From positions 35,340,793 to 35,404,792 of the forward strand of contig NC_077238.1 in assembly GCF_947179165.1 (NCBI RefSeq): a stretch of DNA of 64,000 bases, read 5' to 3'. Position 1 is the first letter of the stretch; each line of letters opens with the position of its first letter. The translations under genes were made by a program, and so were the position numbers. This DNA is from Solanum dulcamara. Taxonomy: Eukaryota; Streptophyta; Magnoliopsida; Solanales; Solanaceae. Positions 37,842-49,974 of the stretch are shown in pieces. The notes beneath the pieces are model-generated. The model saw nothing but the letters and a program-made list of their open reading frames with translations, was not told the origin of the DNA and made no database searches.

Positions 37842-40800
37842 TGTCACGACCGAACCCTGTAGGCCATGACTGGAGTCCGCCCTGGACCCTCTTATGCGTA
37901 TCTATCAGCTATACTTAAGTTGAACTGTATGCAATGTGATACTATACACAAAAACTCCAATGGGTCTAAAACTTTTTTCATCTACTTGTAAATTCTTTCA
38001 CCTGTATCATAACATGAAAGGGCACGCAAGCCGACAAGGCTGCCATAACACAAAAACATTTGCAGTATGCTGTATGAGCACAACTAAAACAAATGTACAA
38101 TTAACCCACATACACATGTCTACAGACCTCTAAGAGTATTAATAACAACACATGGCGGAACATGGCCCCCGCCGTATCCCTGAATATACAAATATATATA
38201 TAGAAGGTCTAGTACCCAAAAGCTTGGCTCCAATTCAATGGAGCTTCTCCCAAACTTACTGAGTGGAACCCTAAGCTGGCGGATCCCCAAAACATGCATC
38301 TATACCTACAGGCATGAAACACAGCCCCCCAAAGAAAGGGGGGTCAGTACGGTACATCTACTGAGTGTAAAAAGCAAAACATAGCATAAACGAGCTTTCA
38401 ACTGAAATAGGGATGCAGACAATAAATATAACAGTTAACGAATCACTATACCTGCACTGTGTGAAATGAGGGCGTGTATATCTTCCTCACATACCATACC
38501 CCGCTTGCTGTAGGACTCGGGGTTAAAATGTATCGCTATATTTTCATATGCATGCCTATATATTGTATCCGTCCCTTTAGTGAGGGACTCGGTGAAGCTG
38601 ACATTTTATCGCGTATCATGCTTGACCCTTCATGGGATGCGGTGAATAATCATTTCATCATATATCATGCCCGGCCCTTCATGGGATGCGGTAAATAAGT
38701 ATTTCATCATTTATCATGCCTGACCCTTTATGGGACGAGGTGAATAAGCATTTCATTATTTATCATGCTCGGCCCTTCATGGGATGCGGTGAATAAGCAT
38801 TTCATCATTTATCATGCCCAGCCCGTCATAGGACACGGTGAATAATGTATTAGCAGCATACGCGAGCGGAGTAGTGAATAACCATATGCAAATGAATTCA
38901 TCATTTAAGGCTCAACGAAACAGTCAAATAAACTGTCACTTGGAAACTAGGGTAGGAATCATCTCCCAGTACCCTCTAGATGCCATTAGGGACAATGTCA
39001 ACTGGAGCCTCAACTTCATAGTCATACATTACTATAGTATGAACCAGCTTATAGAAGTTCGAGTATTGGCTATCTCAGAGCCTTTTAAATAGAGGAGCTT
39101 TTTCGAACCAATCCCTATTCAATCGTATAGAAGACTTGAGGAATATGAGCTTAACTCCTGTAAGAGTCTTAACAGCTATAAGTGAACTAGAAACATGTAT
39201 CAAGGAAGTGCCCAACAGCTTATAAAACCGAGGATATTTGTTATTGTAGGGTCCTTAGGAATAAGAGCTTATATCTCCACTTACTATTCAACATATAAAA
39301 GACTCGAGAGTAGTGGCTCGATTGCCTTTAGAGTTTTAGCATTCAGACATGGATAAGAGTCATGAGTCGCGCTCGAAGCTTATGAATAGAGTTACCCCAA
39401 GCTTCATATACACATCATTCGTAACCTATATCTAGGACATGCCAAAAAGAAAAGGGATGGGCTTTACATATATTTGAAACATGCCAAACCAAGGGAGAGA
39501 TAGGCCTTACATACTTACTACTTCCCTTCATACAGAAGACTTAAGAGGCAATATCTCACTTATTGTAGGAGTTCTAACATCAAAAAATAGGTCAGAGGCA
39601 TGAATCATTCTCAAAGCTCTATGAATGGAATTATCCTCAGATCACATATTACATTCCACTTATATCTAAGACATGCCAAAATAAAGAAAATGATAAGTTT
39701 TACATACTTATGCCAAAAACATGCCAAGAGAAAGAAGATAGCTTCACATACCTCTTATCGATTGCTTTTAACCCGTCTTGTCGCGTCGTCCTATGAACCT
39801 ATTTAACAATAAGGTAACATTAATATTAATAACCTTTAACTTTCCAGCTTCTAAATCCACAACCAAGCACCCATAGGAATCAATTCCTTATCCGCCTTGC
39901 TCGACTGGTCTCGACTAGTCTTTTAGTTAGTTAAGGAGCTAGTGGACATCGGGCAGCATCTCCTCTATAACTTCTCCTATCCAAACTTTCAATTTAATTC
40001 CCAAACCTTAGCAGCGAACTAACAACAATAATCAGAAGCTCATATGCAATTAAAATATTCCAGCATTATGCAATACAAGCTTCCAATAACTCGCTTAAAA
40101 TTACGAGACCAAAATAGGGTTTTTAGTTGCTATTTCATAAAATCTTTTAACCGTACGGAATGGAGGGTCATGTTTCTGCAACCAGAAGCTCCCACATACC
40201 TTTTGGAACATGTTCCATCCCTACAACATACAATAAAAGCACCAGCAAGCCTAGCACAACAGCCACAACACCCTACTCGACATTAGATTTAACTATGACT
40301 GCCTTAGTTTAGTTTGTTTCCAATATCAAGCATTCTTGTGCAATTTTTATAGTTACAGCCACGTATAAGATGTTTAATACACTCCATAACCACACTATAA
40401 ACTCCAAATTGAAAGGAAAACCCTTACCTTACCCAAAATTGGCCAAAGCTTGCCAAAATTTGCCTCGAAAGTTCTTCCAGTGCGGCTGAAATGTTGTGGC
40501 TACTTGTTACCCTTTTGATGCTGCTCCAAACAACAACTTTACATTATTAACACCTTCATATCATATCCAAAACCTTACAAAACGTGGGAGAAGAGAACCA
40601 AACCATACCTTGCTAAAACTTGCTAAAAGTTGTCTCGGAAGTTCTCTTAACAAGCTGAAAATTAACGGACTATTTGTATCTCTTCCTTGATGCCCCAAAA
40701 TGAGATTTTACGCTATTAAACACTTTCATGTAGCCATGGGAAAACTTGAATAATTAGTTTATGGAACGAAATCGGAGGGCTTACCTTGCTTGACCAAATC

Positions 40801-41438
40801 CGTAGCTCTCTCTCCATGTTCTCTAAGTTTTTCTCCAAATTTTCTAAGTGTAAAGATGCTGAAAATAAGACCCTTAGTCATAAGATGACTAATATATAAC
40901 CTTCCTTAGAGGGTGACACGTGGCAGCCCCTAAGGGTGATACATGTCAAGACCTTAGGCAGCCACATCATCTCATGCAACCAATCCCAAGCCGCCACGTG
41001 GCAGGTGGGGGGGGGGTCCACCCCAAGTAGGTGAGTCACCTACTTAGTTCAAGTAGGTGCGTCACCTACTTGTCACCTGCTTGCTTTATTTTCGTGGGTT
41101 CATAATCTCATCTTACTTTAAGAGCCTATATATTCCTTGCTACTTAAGTTCGACATGTAATCAAGTAGCTTAATTATGTAAGACATCCAAGTCGGTGTCG
41201 TACGTGAGTAAGTCGAGTCCTACGACCCATTACTTGGCCTCCAACTCCTTCTGGATTCTTATAACCCTATTTCCAATCTTCCCTATTATTGGGTAACTCA
41301 TTCTCCCCTCCTTAGAGTTGTTTGATAGCGTTATAGATTATCTGACTCACATGACGACTTCTAAGAAACTTAAGAGCCTCCCCAGAAACTTAAGAAGCTT
41401 AAGAAGCATTCCAAGTTACCAAAGTACGGGGTGTAACA
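37842..41438 (-). mobile_element. Large solo LTR, family F
   Basis: 3597 bp with TGTCACGACCGAACCC...GGGGTGTAACA ends and a perfect 5-bp duplication TAGTC (37837-37841 and 41439-41443). The minus-strand reading starts TGTTACACCCC and ends GTCGTGACA, the polarity of the other gypsy LTRs here, so the LTR is placed on the minus strand. There is no coding domain. A 49-bp tandem repeat lies at 38617-38850. At 41005-41080 there are a 10-G run and three copies of the word 'gtaggtg(a/c)gtcacctact'. Its length is at the upper end for plant LTRs. Confidence 0.85.
38617..38850. repeat. 49-bp tandem repeat, about 4.7 units
   Basis: Units start at 38617, 38666, 38715, 38764 and 38813, exactly 49 bases apart, each beginning 'catgc' followed by 'cccttcatgggatgcgg' and 'gaataa.catttcatcat'. 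The units differ at a handful of positions. The array lies inside the F LTR. Confidence 0.92.
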
Positions 41439-41918
41439 TAGTCTATCTAGTTAAGCAATGTTTGGTGCTTATTGGAAAGGGTCTTGGAGTTCGAGAGAAT
41501 CTATGGGACATATGTATGATAGTTTGAGAGAATATAAAAAATGTAGACTAGACAAAATGTTATCCATGTACCAATCGATTTTGTTGCGATTAATCTTTGC
41601 CTATTCAAGTTGAAACCCTAATGGTTAAGCACACACCCCTAGCATTTTCCAAACTTGGTAAATCATTTTTGTGTTAATTCTCTACTTTATTACTTGATAT
41701 TGGTGAACTTTAGTTGTTACTTACCCCCCCCCCCCCAAATTTTATATATACATGCATGTTGAGAATTAAATTTTGCTAGTTTGCTTCGAATTGTGAAATC
41801 AATTGAAGGTGATCCTATCTCACAATCCTTGTGGTTCAACCCTGATTTGTAAAGTTGGGTTATTGTTTTGCATACAACCGCCTATTCCCTAAAATGGGAG
41901 ATAATTGATTATGTATCA
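41439..41918 (+). repeat. Athila-like 3' LTR, piece 5 of 5
   Basis: Aligns with 11992-12469: 'caatgtttggtgctt', 'gggtcttggagttc', the C-run before 'tatatatacatgcatg', and the end ATGTATCA. It is followed by CTATG (41919-41923), the target duplication of the element. Confidence 0.88.
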
Positions 41919-43220
41919 CTATGACATGATCCTACTACATCAGATACAACCCAAACCAACGTCGGATACGTCGCAGAACACTATAAACTGCTCGCCCACA
42001 ACTAGAAGAGTCAGAATAAGAGTTGTGGTAAGAAACTCCTTAAGCTTCAAAAAGCTTGCCTCACACTCATTTGGCCACTCAAAGGGAACATCCAATCTAT
42101 TCAACCTAGTCAAAGATCCAGCTATAGAAGAGAAGCCCTCAATGAATCATCTATAATAGCCTGCCAACCCAACGACACTGTAAATCCCTAATACTAAGGT
42201 GGTCCTAGCCCAATCACGAACCACCTAATCTTTGCCTGGTTCTACCATAATTTTGTCCTTGGACACCACATGCCCTAGGGTCACTACAGACTCAAGCTAG
42301 AATTCACACTTCCAGAACTTGGCATAAATTCGATGATCTCTCAAAGTTTGGAGCACAATCTTCAGATATTGCTCATGCTCCTCCCTACTCCTCGAGTAAA
42401 TAAGGATATCATCGATGAACACAATGACGAAAGAGTCTATATAAGGCCTAAAAACATGCATCATCAAGTCCATGAATGTTGTTGGGGAATTGGTCAACCC
42501 AAAAGACATCATTAGGAACTCATAATGGATATAATGAGTCCTAAAAGTTGTCTCAGGAATGTCATTCAACCTAATCCCCAGCTGATGGTAAACAATCTCA
42601 AGTCAATCTTAGAAAATAATGTGGCACCCTGAAACTGATCAAATAAGTTATCGATATGAGGCATAAAGTACATATTCTTCACCGTCACCATGTTCAGCTG
42701 CCTCTAATCTACACACATATGCATAGAACCATCTTTCTTCACACACAAAATAGGAGCACCCCAAGGTAAGACACTCGGTCTAATAAGGCTCTTACCCAAA
42801 AGATCATGAAACTGAATATGGAGCTCTTTCAGCTCAATAGGTGTTATACGATAGGGTGGAATAGAAATAGGACGAGCACCCGGCTCAAGAGCAATAGAAA
42901 AATCAACATCACTCTCAGGAGAATGCTAGGTAAGTTAGTAGGGAATACATATGCGAACTCACACACAATAGCAACATAATCAATTGTAGGGCTCTTACAA
43001 CTAAAATCACGAACATAAGCCAAATAGGCTAAGCACCTACTGAATACTAATATCTAAGACAAAACATAACAGATAATCTCAGTCGGTGTGTGGTTATTAG
43101 AACCCTACCACAATATCAGAGGAATACTACACATGGCTAAGTTAACAGTCTTGGCAAAGAAATCCAAGACAGCATGGTCAGGAGATAACCAGTCTATGCT
43201 CAGAATAACTTCAAACTCTA
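41919..43220 (-). pseudogene. Gypsy element D reverse transcriptase and protease end (first part of pol)
   Basis: The 90-codon minus-strand frame 42297-42569 reads [19 protein letters not shown] and [13 protein letters not shown], the RT palm with an FIDD active site. It is followed by a segment ending in KFWKCEF, the usual palm/thumb junction. Upstream (toward 43220) lie the RT fingers and the end of protease (VILSIDWLSPDHAVLD, about 43165-43225). At 41919 it is cut by the Athila-like insertion and continues at 10962. Other frames carry stops. Confidence 0.85.
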
Positions 43221-44745
43221 ACATATCAAGCAAAATGAGGTCAACCTAAGTGTTAAGACTCCCAAGTTATCACAACACAAGCTCTATAGAACTAATCCAC
43301 TACTAAAGAATTACCACGGGAGTGGACACATGAAATGACACTAACAAAGGCTCATGAAGTAACTCCAACTGAGGAGAAAAATAAATAGACACATATAAAT
43401 ATATAGAGACTGGATGAAATAAATTGAAGGTCGGCTAGTGGCAAATTGAGATCGTGTCTACAATAACTGAATATGAGGTCTCAGCCTCTAGCCTAACATG
43501 AATCATATAGAGATGACCCCGTCTTTCCTCAAACTAGGCTCCAGCTCTACCACCCGATATACCCTCATATGCACCTCCTCGAGAACTCTGAGGACCACCC
43601 TTACAAACCTGAGCACTGTGTCTACTCGGAGGCTCTACAACCTTACGCCTTGGGCAATCTCTGCCATAGTGCCCAACCTCGCCATAATCAAAGTAACCTC
43701 GATCTCCCTAAGGTCTAGGTGGAAGACTATCTTATCCTTTATGGATTTCATGACTTGACGTCTCAGGTGAGTCATAAATAGGTCGGTTAGGATGCCTTTG
43801 AGGCTGATTAGCATATAGAACCCAGTTGGAAAAACTCCAACCATAGGGCTGAGGACCATTGCTGAATGTGAACCCTCTTACCGCTGCCCCCATATACCTC
43901 ATGAAGAAGCTCCTCCATAGTACAAGCATGGTCACCTTTATCTAGAAAAGATTTACCCGCTGATGCTAAGGACTTTATAGCAATTCAGTGCGTAAGTCTC
44001 AAGCCTCGAACAAAGCAACAAACTCTATCCTCCTTTATAGGCAAAATCATAGTAGCATTGACTAGAGAGTGTGTGAAAATGTATTTTGTACTCTAATACT
44101 AACATGGAACCCTACTCTAGTCTAGTGAAATGATCTCCCAATTTATCGCTGACGCTACGGGGTATGAACATGGCCAAGAGAGCCTTAAAAAATGGTGTCC
44201 AAGTCAACTTGTCTATACTCCATGAATGTTTGCCACCACTGTCTAGCTGGTTTGTTTTACTAATATGCAGTATAATCAGTTCTTCTAGTCTATACTAAAC
44301 CAGTATACATAGTTTCTCATGACAGCTAGTCAAAAACTCATGATCATCCTTTCTTATAGCTCTTAAAAATCATGGAAGAGTCAAACTCAAAATCTACCCA
44401 TCTTCGGCTTCATCACAGCCATGGCAGTCTCAACTATCGCAGGTTGAGCAACCATAAGTGTTGGTGGTACCTCTGCCTGGGGAGCCACAACAGTAGGTTC
44501 CACTCTTCGGCCTATAAGTCCTGCTGCAGCTAGGCTAGTCCCAGCCCCACCAACTACAAAGGAATAGAGCTCGTTGAGGCTTAATAAGTGGATCAGGAGT
44601 CACATCTCTATCCCGACCTCAACTGGTGTTATAGCTCATGCACAACCTCGGGGTTGACCTCAAGCCTTACCCCTTGCTAGGGCTCTACCTACTGTTTCGG
44701 GAGCATCATCTCCAGCTGTGGCACCTCTCGTGCATACCATCTGCG
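43221..44745 (-). pseudogene. Gypsy element D gag and protease start
   Basis: The probable start at 44740 (minus strand) opens MVCTRGATAGDDAPE. A zinc-knuckle remnant YFDYGEVGHYGRDC lies at about 43650-43690: His and the last Cys are kept, but both N-terminal Cys positions are Tyr. The protease loop near 43400 reads LFHPVSIY, with the catalytic Asp replaced by His and the Gly by Val. Stops split the frame. Confidence 0.75.
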
Positions 44746-44945
44746 AAAGAGTGAATCAAATGAGAATTCCCAAAACTAAAAGGAATAAGAATGTATGATA
44801 TGGAATCAAAGGAAAGAATCTTCCTAAAGATGTACTATAGCCTCCCGAAAATAGGATATAAACATCTCTGCATCGATCCACATGACTTTACTAGACATTA
44901 GTTTTGTACCAACAAAACTGGTAAAATTGGGGCTCTGATTTCTCA
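44746..44945 (-). other. Element D leader with primer-binding site
   Basis: On the minus strand the LTR end ...GATCA is followed by TGAGAAATCAGAGCCCC (about 44929-44945). This keeps ATCAGAGC of the initiator-Met primer site TGGTATCAGAGC. The leader then runs about 190 bp to the gag start. Confidence 0.7.
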
Positions 44946-46992
44946 TGATCTAATAACTAGAGTCATGATGACACTTACTAAATCTCACTAGTAGGCAAGA
45001 TAATCCTTAGCTCGTAACCAATGATAACAAGCTTATGAAGCGAAAGAAATAGATAGAAGCATAAATAAATAGATTTAAGAAAGAAACAACATAAATAAGA
45101 GAGTATATATGCACAACCCTTGAACAAGGAAAAAATACAAAGATCCATCCCAAAACCTGATGGATGCTAGTGCAAAGCAACTATAAAAGATTGAGTACAA
45201 ACTAGACATATACAACGAAAGACAGACTATATCAAAATACAAAAGACTAGTCATAAATACACAGAAAGAGATGGGTCAACCATAAATGCCAGAAAGGTCA
45301 CCCACAGTCTCTAAAATACCAGCTACGACAACACAAGGATCAACGGGGTCGACTAGAGCTTGAATATACATCAGGGAAAAAGATGTAAAGTGCAGTATAA
45401 GTACCAAAATAATGGGTACTCTGTAGGCATCATAGTAAAACTTCTAAGGTAAATGACGAAAGCAATTAAATTTACCTAAAACTTAAATAAACCCCCATAA
45501 GCTAGAAGGCACAAACAAAGCATCACAATAGTAATCATAAAATCAATAATCCGACAGAACACATAAGCTCAGCGGGTACACATAAATGCCACGCTACAAG
45601 GCACAACTCAATATTAAACACAAATGCCTTCCCGAGATCTAACATCAGGATAACATCATGTAACCTAGAATCTCCCAAAATCTTACATCGAAATAACTAG
45701 TCCTTCCGAGAATCTTACATTAGAAAGCTTTGTTAGAATCTAGCACACCCTAGAATCTTACATCAAAATGACTATTCCTTCTCGGAATCTTACATCAAAA
45801 AGCCATATCAAAACCTATCACACCTTGAATCTTACATTGGAATGGCTAGTTATTCCCAAAATCTTACATAAAAAAGCCTCATAAACCAAGTCAATTCTGG
45901 ATCTTACATTGGAACGACTGCATAGAAACCTAGAAGCTCTCGAAATATTATATTGGATTAGTTGTACAGAACCCTAACATATCCTAAAATCTTGAATCAA
46001 AATTTCCATGCCACTACCTAGCCCCATCCCAGAATCTCACCTCATGTTAGCTATAGCACAAGAAGGAGAGGGGTCTTGAATAGGTCTAGGTAGTTATCTC
46101 ACTACAGCCAACCAGTCACACATGCTAACTGAGCTACCTGAAGGTCACAACCTAGTCTGGGGGGGTCATATCTAACCCAATTTCATTCTCAAATGAAGCC
46201 TCATAGGCCACAAAACCAGCATCTAAGGCAAACTAGCCAAATCTAGGTTAAGGCTTCACAACGTCAATACTAAGGCCATTCTAGCCTATTCACAACTCAC
46301 GGGAACAAATGAGACATCAAACTAATCATGATCAACTCAACAGTACCCGAAATAACCAACAACAAGGCTAAAGCAATCCAATAATGATAAAAATAAGGTC
46401 TAAGAATAATAAGCCATAGCCTACCTTGAAGCTCAACACGCGGGCTCCATAATGTAAAATAGTGATTCCGACGTTAATACGGTCATTTTGACACTCATAA
46501 TGCAACAATCAAGCTCGGATCTAAAATTGAGTCAAAATGGCATTGTGGAACCCGCACAAGGAATCACAAAATTGACTCCATCAATGAGTTCCAACTAGCT
46601 CAAGAAACTTATGTCCCAAAAATAGGCACAATTCAAGCTCAATTGAAACCATCCCAACAATTAAACTTAGACCAAGAAACCCTTTCTAGCTAAATTCGGC
46701 AAATTAAATAAAAACTTACGTGTTTCAAAATGAGAATATCGACCCTAACGACATCCCCAAGCAACTCCCAACTTAAAGCAATGATTTCCTCAAAAAATCG
46801 CCTAAGAATTAGCTCTCAATCATAATAAAAAGTAAAATAAGAAGAAAGAACCCAATGATTTAATCACTGTAATCGCCGCTCTGGCAGATCCGATGTCGTA
46901 GGTGCGGCATCGTCGGAGTGGGGAAATCCTCCATGGAGCGGAGGTCAACGGGGCTGACCGACCTAGAGAAAATGACTTAGAAAGTCATTACA
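44946..46992 (-). repeat. 5' LTR of gypsy element D
   Basis: 2047 bp, read on the minus strand from TGTAATGACTTTC (46992) to ATCA (44946). It is collinear with 6295-9113 but lacks about 620 bp near its 5' end: the sequence jumps from the 'gggctgaccgac' block at 46950 to 'agagaaaatgac'. It marks the right border of the LTR nest; unique-looking DNA leads from here to the ferrochelatase gene. Confidence 0.82.
45655..46045. repeat. Degenerate tandem repeat of about 41-46 bp in D LTR
   Basis: The counterpart of 7015-7460: recurrent 'aatcttacat..aaa', 'ccta..acacccc' and 'actagtcctt' words, more degenerate than in the sister LTR. Confidence 0.65.
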
Positions 46993-48424
46993 GATTTTGA
47001 CACTGTACAATTTTTATTTATGATGGTATCTACCATGTTATGATATTGATTTTGAATGAAAAACAGAGATTTAAATTTCTTGAGGAAAAAATCTCTATAA
47101 CAACACATCATGAGCACAGATGATTAAGAAAGAAAAAGGAGAAGAAACGAGAAGAAACGAAGAAGTAATTTTATGATATTGGTGTTTCTCTCTCTATATG
47201 TAAAGAGTCTTATACTTGCAAGAAACTGAAAGTAATCAAAATTTCAACTAAAATATTTAAAAAGAATTAATGGGTTAATTATTACCATTATTTTTCTATA
47301 AATATGTCATATTAAATAACTCAAATTAGAAAAAACTAATACACAATATTTAGTTTGTTTCAAAGTCCTAAATATTAGAAAAATAATTAAATTATTATTT
47401 TTAAATATTAAAAAAATACTCTCCCTCGTCTATATTAAGTGAATTATTGGAATTTTTTTCATAGTCTATAATATGTGAATTGTTCAAAATTTTAAAAAAT
47501 TCCTGAGATTTTTTTTTCTTTTCAAATTTATTTTTCATTTAATGAAGTTTTTAACTACTTTATATTTTTTAGGAGGATAGTTGGAAATAATCAAAAGGGC
47601 AATAGTGAAAAATAAAATTTTATTGATGTTTATAATATTTCTCTCTTAAAGAGTGTGAAATTACATTAGTTTGATGTATACACCAGGTGTAAGTTTTCTG
47701 CACGTGGTGTATACACCGATCCAATACATGCATGCCATGTGTTTGAATTTAGAGTTCATTTTACTTAACCTTGATTGATTAACATGTGTTTTACTTCATT
47801 AAATCACCTAACCATCAAAAATAATATTGGTTTAGTGCATACATCGAGCGTGAATGAGTTTTTACCCAATAATTTACTTAGTCCGTTTGGATTGACTTAT
47901 AAGTTACTTATAAGCTGTTTTTAATTTTTTTGCGTGTTTGACTGACCAACTTAAAATTATTTTGTGCTTAAAATAAGCTCCAATACATAATTTAATTTGT
48001 TTGGATGAATTTATTTTAAGCAGCTTATCAATTGAAAATAATTTATAAGCCAAAAAAATATAAGTCGGACTACACCAATTTTTTTTTAAAAATTATAAGT
48101 ATTTTTTAATTTATAAGTTACTTAAAATAAGTCTATCCAAATATGTTGATATCAACTAGGGAGATTAATAAATGATTATTTATCTGTAGTAGAGTGTGTG
48201 TCTAATAAATATATATACATATAGATTTGTTTTTAAAAATGTGAAGAATTTTAGATATTTTTTTCTGTTGTGAGCAACGTAACGTAACTTGGTTGGTTAT
48301 TATCTTGAACATGTGGAGGAGAGAGACCAATACTCCCAAATAATTCACTGGAGAAAACATACCAAACTATCTACTGATTTCCCTCGAAGCATTTCAAACG
48401 TCATTGTTCCCTTGCAGTCCAGCA
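46993..48424 (+). promoter_or_regulatory. Upstream region of the ferrochelatase gene
   Basis: AT-rich DNA with no coding domain. A perfect 11-bp inverted repeat TGTATACACCA (47675-47685) / TGGTGTATACA (47705-47715) has a CACGTG G-box (47701-47706) at its inner edge, about 720 bp before the start codon. A second, weaker copy of the same sequence lies near 47826-47860. A fragment near 47420 (ctccctcgtctatatta) resembles the end of Stowaway-type MITEs. An ATAAATATATATA stretch at about 48205-48218 could be the TATA element. All regulatory readings are motif-based inference. Confidence 0.45.
47877..48146. mobile_element. MITE-like inverted-repeat element in the promoter
   Basis: The left end 'gtttggattgacttataag' and the right end 'aagtctatccaaatatg' are imperfect inverted repeats of each other; the subterminal 'taagttactta' words are also mirrored. 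About 270 bp, AT-rich, non-coding. I could not fix a target duplication, so the superfamily is open (Tourist- or hAT-like). Confidence 0.55.
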
Positions 48425-49691
48425 ATGGCGCCGCCGGTGATTTTCTGCCGTGAAATATCTCCGTCGCCGGCCAACTGCACATCCTATTCACCTTTTCTTC
48501 AACTGGATACTCAGTGTACTTCATCTTTCGCTGCTTCTTGCTTAAGGCTACCCAAGAATTGTTCATTAGTAGCTAGATGCTCCTTGAAATGGTCTGAGAA
48601 GCCATCTATAATGCCTGGAGCATTGCTCACTTCTAGCCCTCAACAAGTCTCCTCAAACCCTGTTTTTGGTGAAGGCAAAATTGGTGTTTTGTTGCTTAAT
48701 CTTGGTGGCCCTGAAACTCTTGAAGATGTGCAGCCATTTTTATTCAATCTTTTTGCTGATCCAGTAAGTTAAATGTTGTTTCCTTTTTTTCTGAGATTAT
48801 TTTGGAGGAAAGTACCCTTTCGCCATTTAGGTATAACAACACATGCAATGATACAATTTAACTATGTCCAATTCAAAAGGATCTTCCAATTGATCAGAAA
48901 AGCTTAAGTATATGGTTTGAATTAGTGGTGATTCTAAAGAAGAATTCTAAGAAACAAAAGGCAATTCAGAGTGGAACCATCCTTTCGTGGTTTGGCAATA
49001 ACACCTTCCACTCTTTATTTAATGGTTCTTAACTTGGATTTTTTGGTTTGAATAGGATATTATTCGATTGCCAAGATTGTTTCGGTTTTTGCAAAGGCCA
49101 CTGGCGCAATTTATATCTGTTGCCAGAGCACCCAAGAGCAAAGAAGGTTATGCTTCAATTGGTGGTGGTTCTCCTCTTCGACGGATAACTGATGCCCAGG
49201 CATGAATTTATATGGTTTGATAAATATTGCTGATTGTTGATTAATGGTTAAGTATGTAAGTAGGAATGAATGAAGATGAAATGTTGATCCGACAGAGGCG
49301 ACAAGATGCTTATGATGGTAGATTTCTAGATTTTCTTTGTCAAGTGACAATGTTTTACCATAATAGCGAAATGCTTTGTACCATGCTGAATCCTAGTGCT
49401 TAGTGGTGGAAACACTTGCTAAGGCTATTCTTAGTATGACTTTTGCCATTTATATGCCATGCTGAATTCTTTTGCTGTTGGTGGCGGTTTGCTGTGGTTG
49501 ATTTGTATACGAGCAGTACAATGTTTTTCTGCATTTATTTTCATGGCTCCTCTATTCAGTTCTGCCTTTTCAATAATATTGAATTTTAGGCTGAAGCCTT
49601 GAGAAAAGCTCTGTGGGAAAAGAATGTTCCTGCAAAGGTGTATGTTGGTATGCGCTACTGGCATCCATTCACAGAGGAAGCCATTGAACAG
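48425..49691 (+). CDS. Chloroplast ferrochelatase, first three coding exons (incomplete)
   Basis: Ferrochelatase inserts ferrous iron into protoporphyrin IX, the last step of protoheme synthesis; this form is expected in the plastid. Exons: 48425-48763 (113 codons), 49056-49199 (48) and 49590-49691 (34), all phase 0. Residues 1 to about 85 are Ser-rich with few acids, a transit-peptide composition. The catalytic domain follows: [20 protein letters not shown] (residues 86-105), [15 protein letters not shown] (exon 2), [15 protein letters not shown], then [19 protein letters not shown] (exon 3). Splice sites: intron 1 GTAAGT...TAG; intron 2 GC...TAG (CAG|GCATGA, a GC donor); intron 3 donor GTATCT. 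I chose ATG 48425 (MAPPV); an in-frame ATG at 48404 adds seven residues. The rest of the usual roughly 480 residues, including the catalytic His and Glu, is not found up to 64000. Exons look intact and unlike the decayed surroundings. Type I versus II isoform is not decided. Confidence 0.93.
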
Positions 49692-49974
49692 GTATCTCGT
49701 TTCTTTGTTTTTCATTTGTAAGCTTTTCCCTTTCCTTTGACTTCTAAGTTATGTGTTTTGGGTGCATTTAGATGTTTTCTTGAGTCTCTACAATCATCTC
49801 ATTGAGCAAAATAAGTGGTATCATATTTACACTTTCAAAACTCTTATCCCTTGAATTTGAAGTATTAGCTCGCTACAAGTTTGAATAGCCCCTTTGTTCC
49901 ATGGGGATTTTTTGTAGGAGCTGTGTTTACACTACTGCAGAATCATATAATATTGGGTTTAGACGATAGATTGA
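49692..49974 (+). other. Start of ferrochelatase intron 3
   Basis: About 280 bp of AT-rich, single-copy-looking sequence between the GTATCT donor and the tail of the antisense RTE LINE. No coding signal, and the next expected exon is not here. Confidence 0.6.

Noticed and set aside
38617..38850. CRISPR-like regular spacing
   Set aside because: The 49-bp units are contiguous tandem repeats without unique spacers, inside a plant solo LTR.
48404..48424. Upstream in-frame ATG (48404) as ferrochelatase start
   Set aside because: It adds only seven residues (MFPCSPA). ATG 48425 has a better transit-peptide start (MAPP) and an AGCAATGGCG context with G at +4. Transcript data could overturn this.
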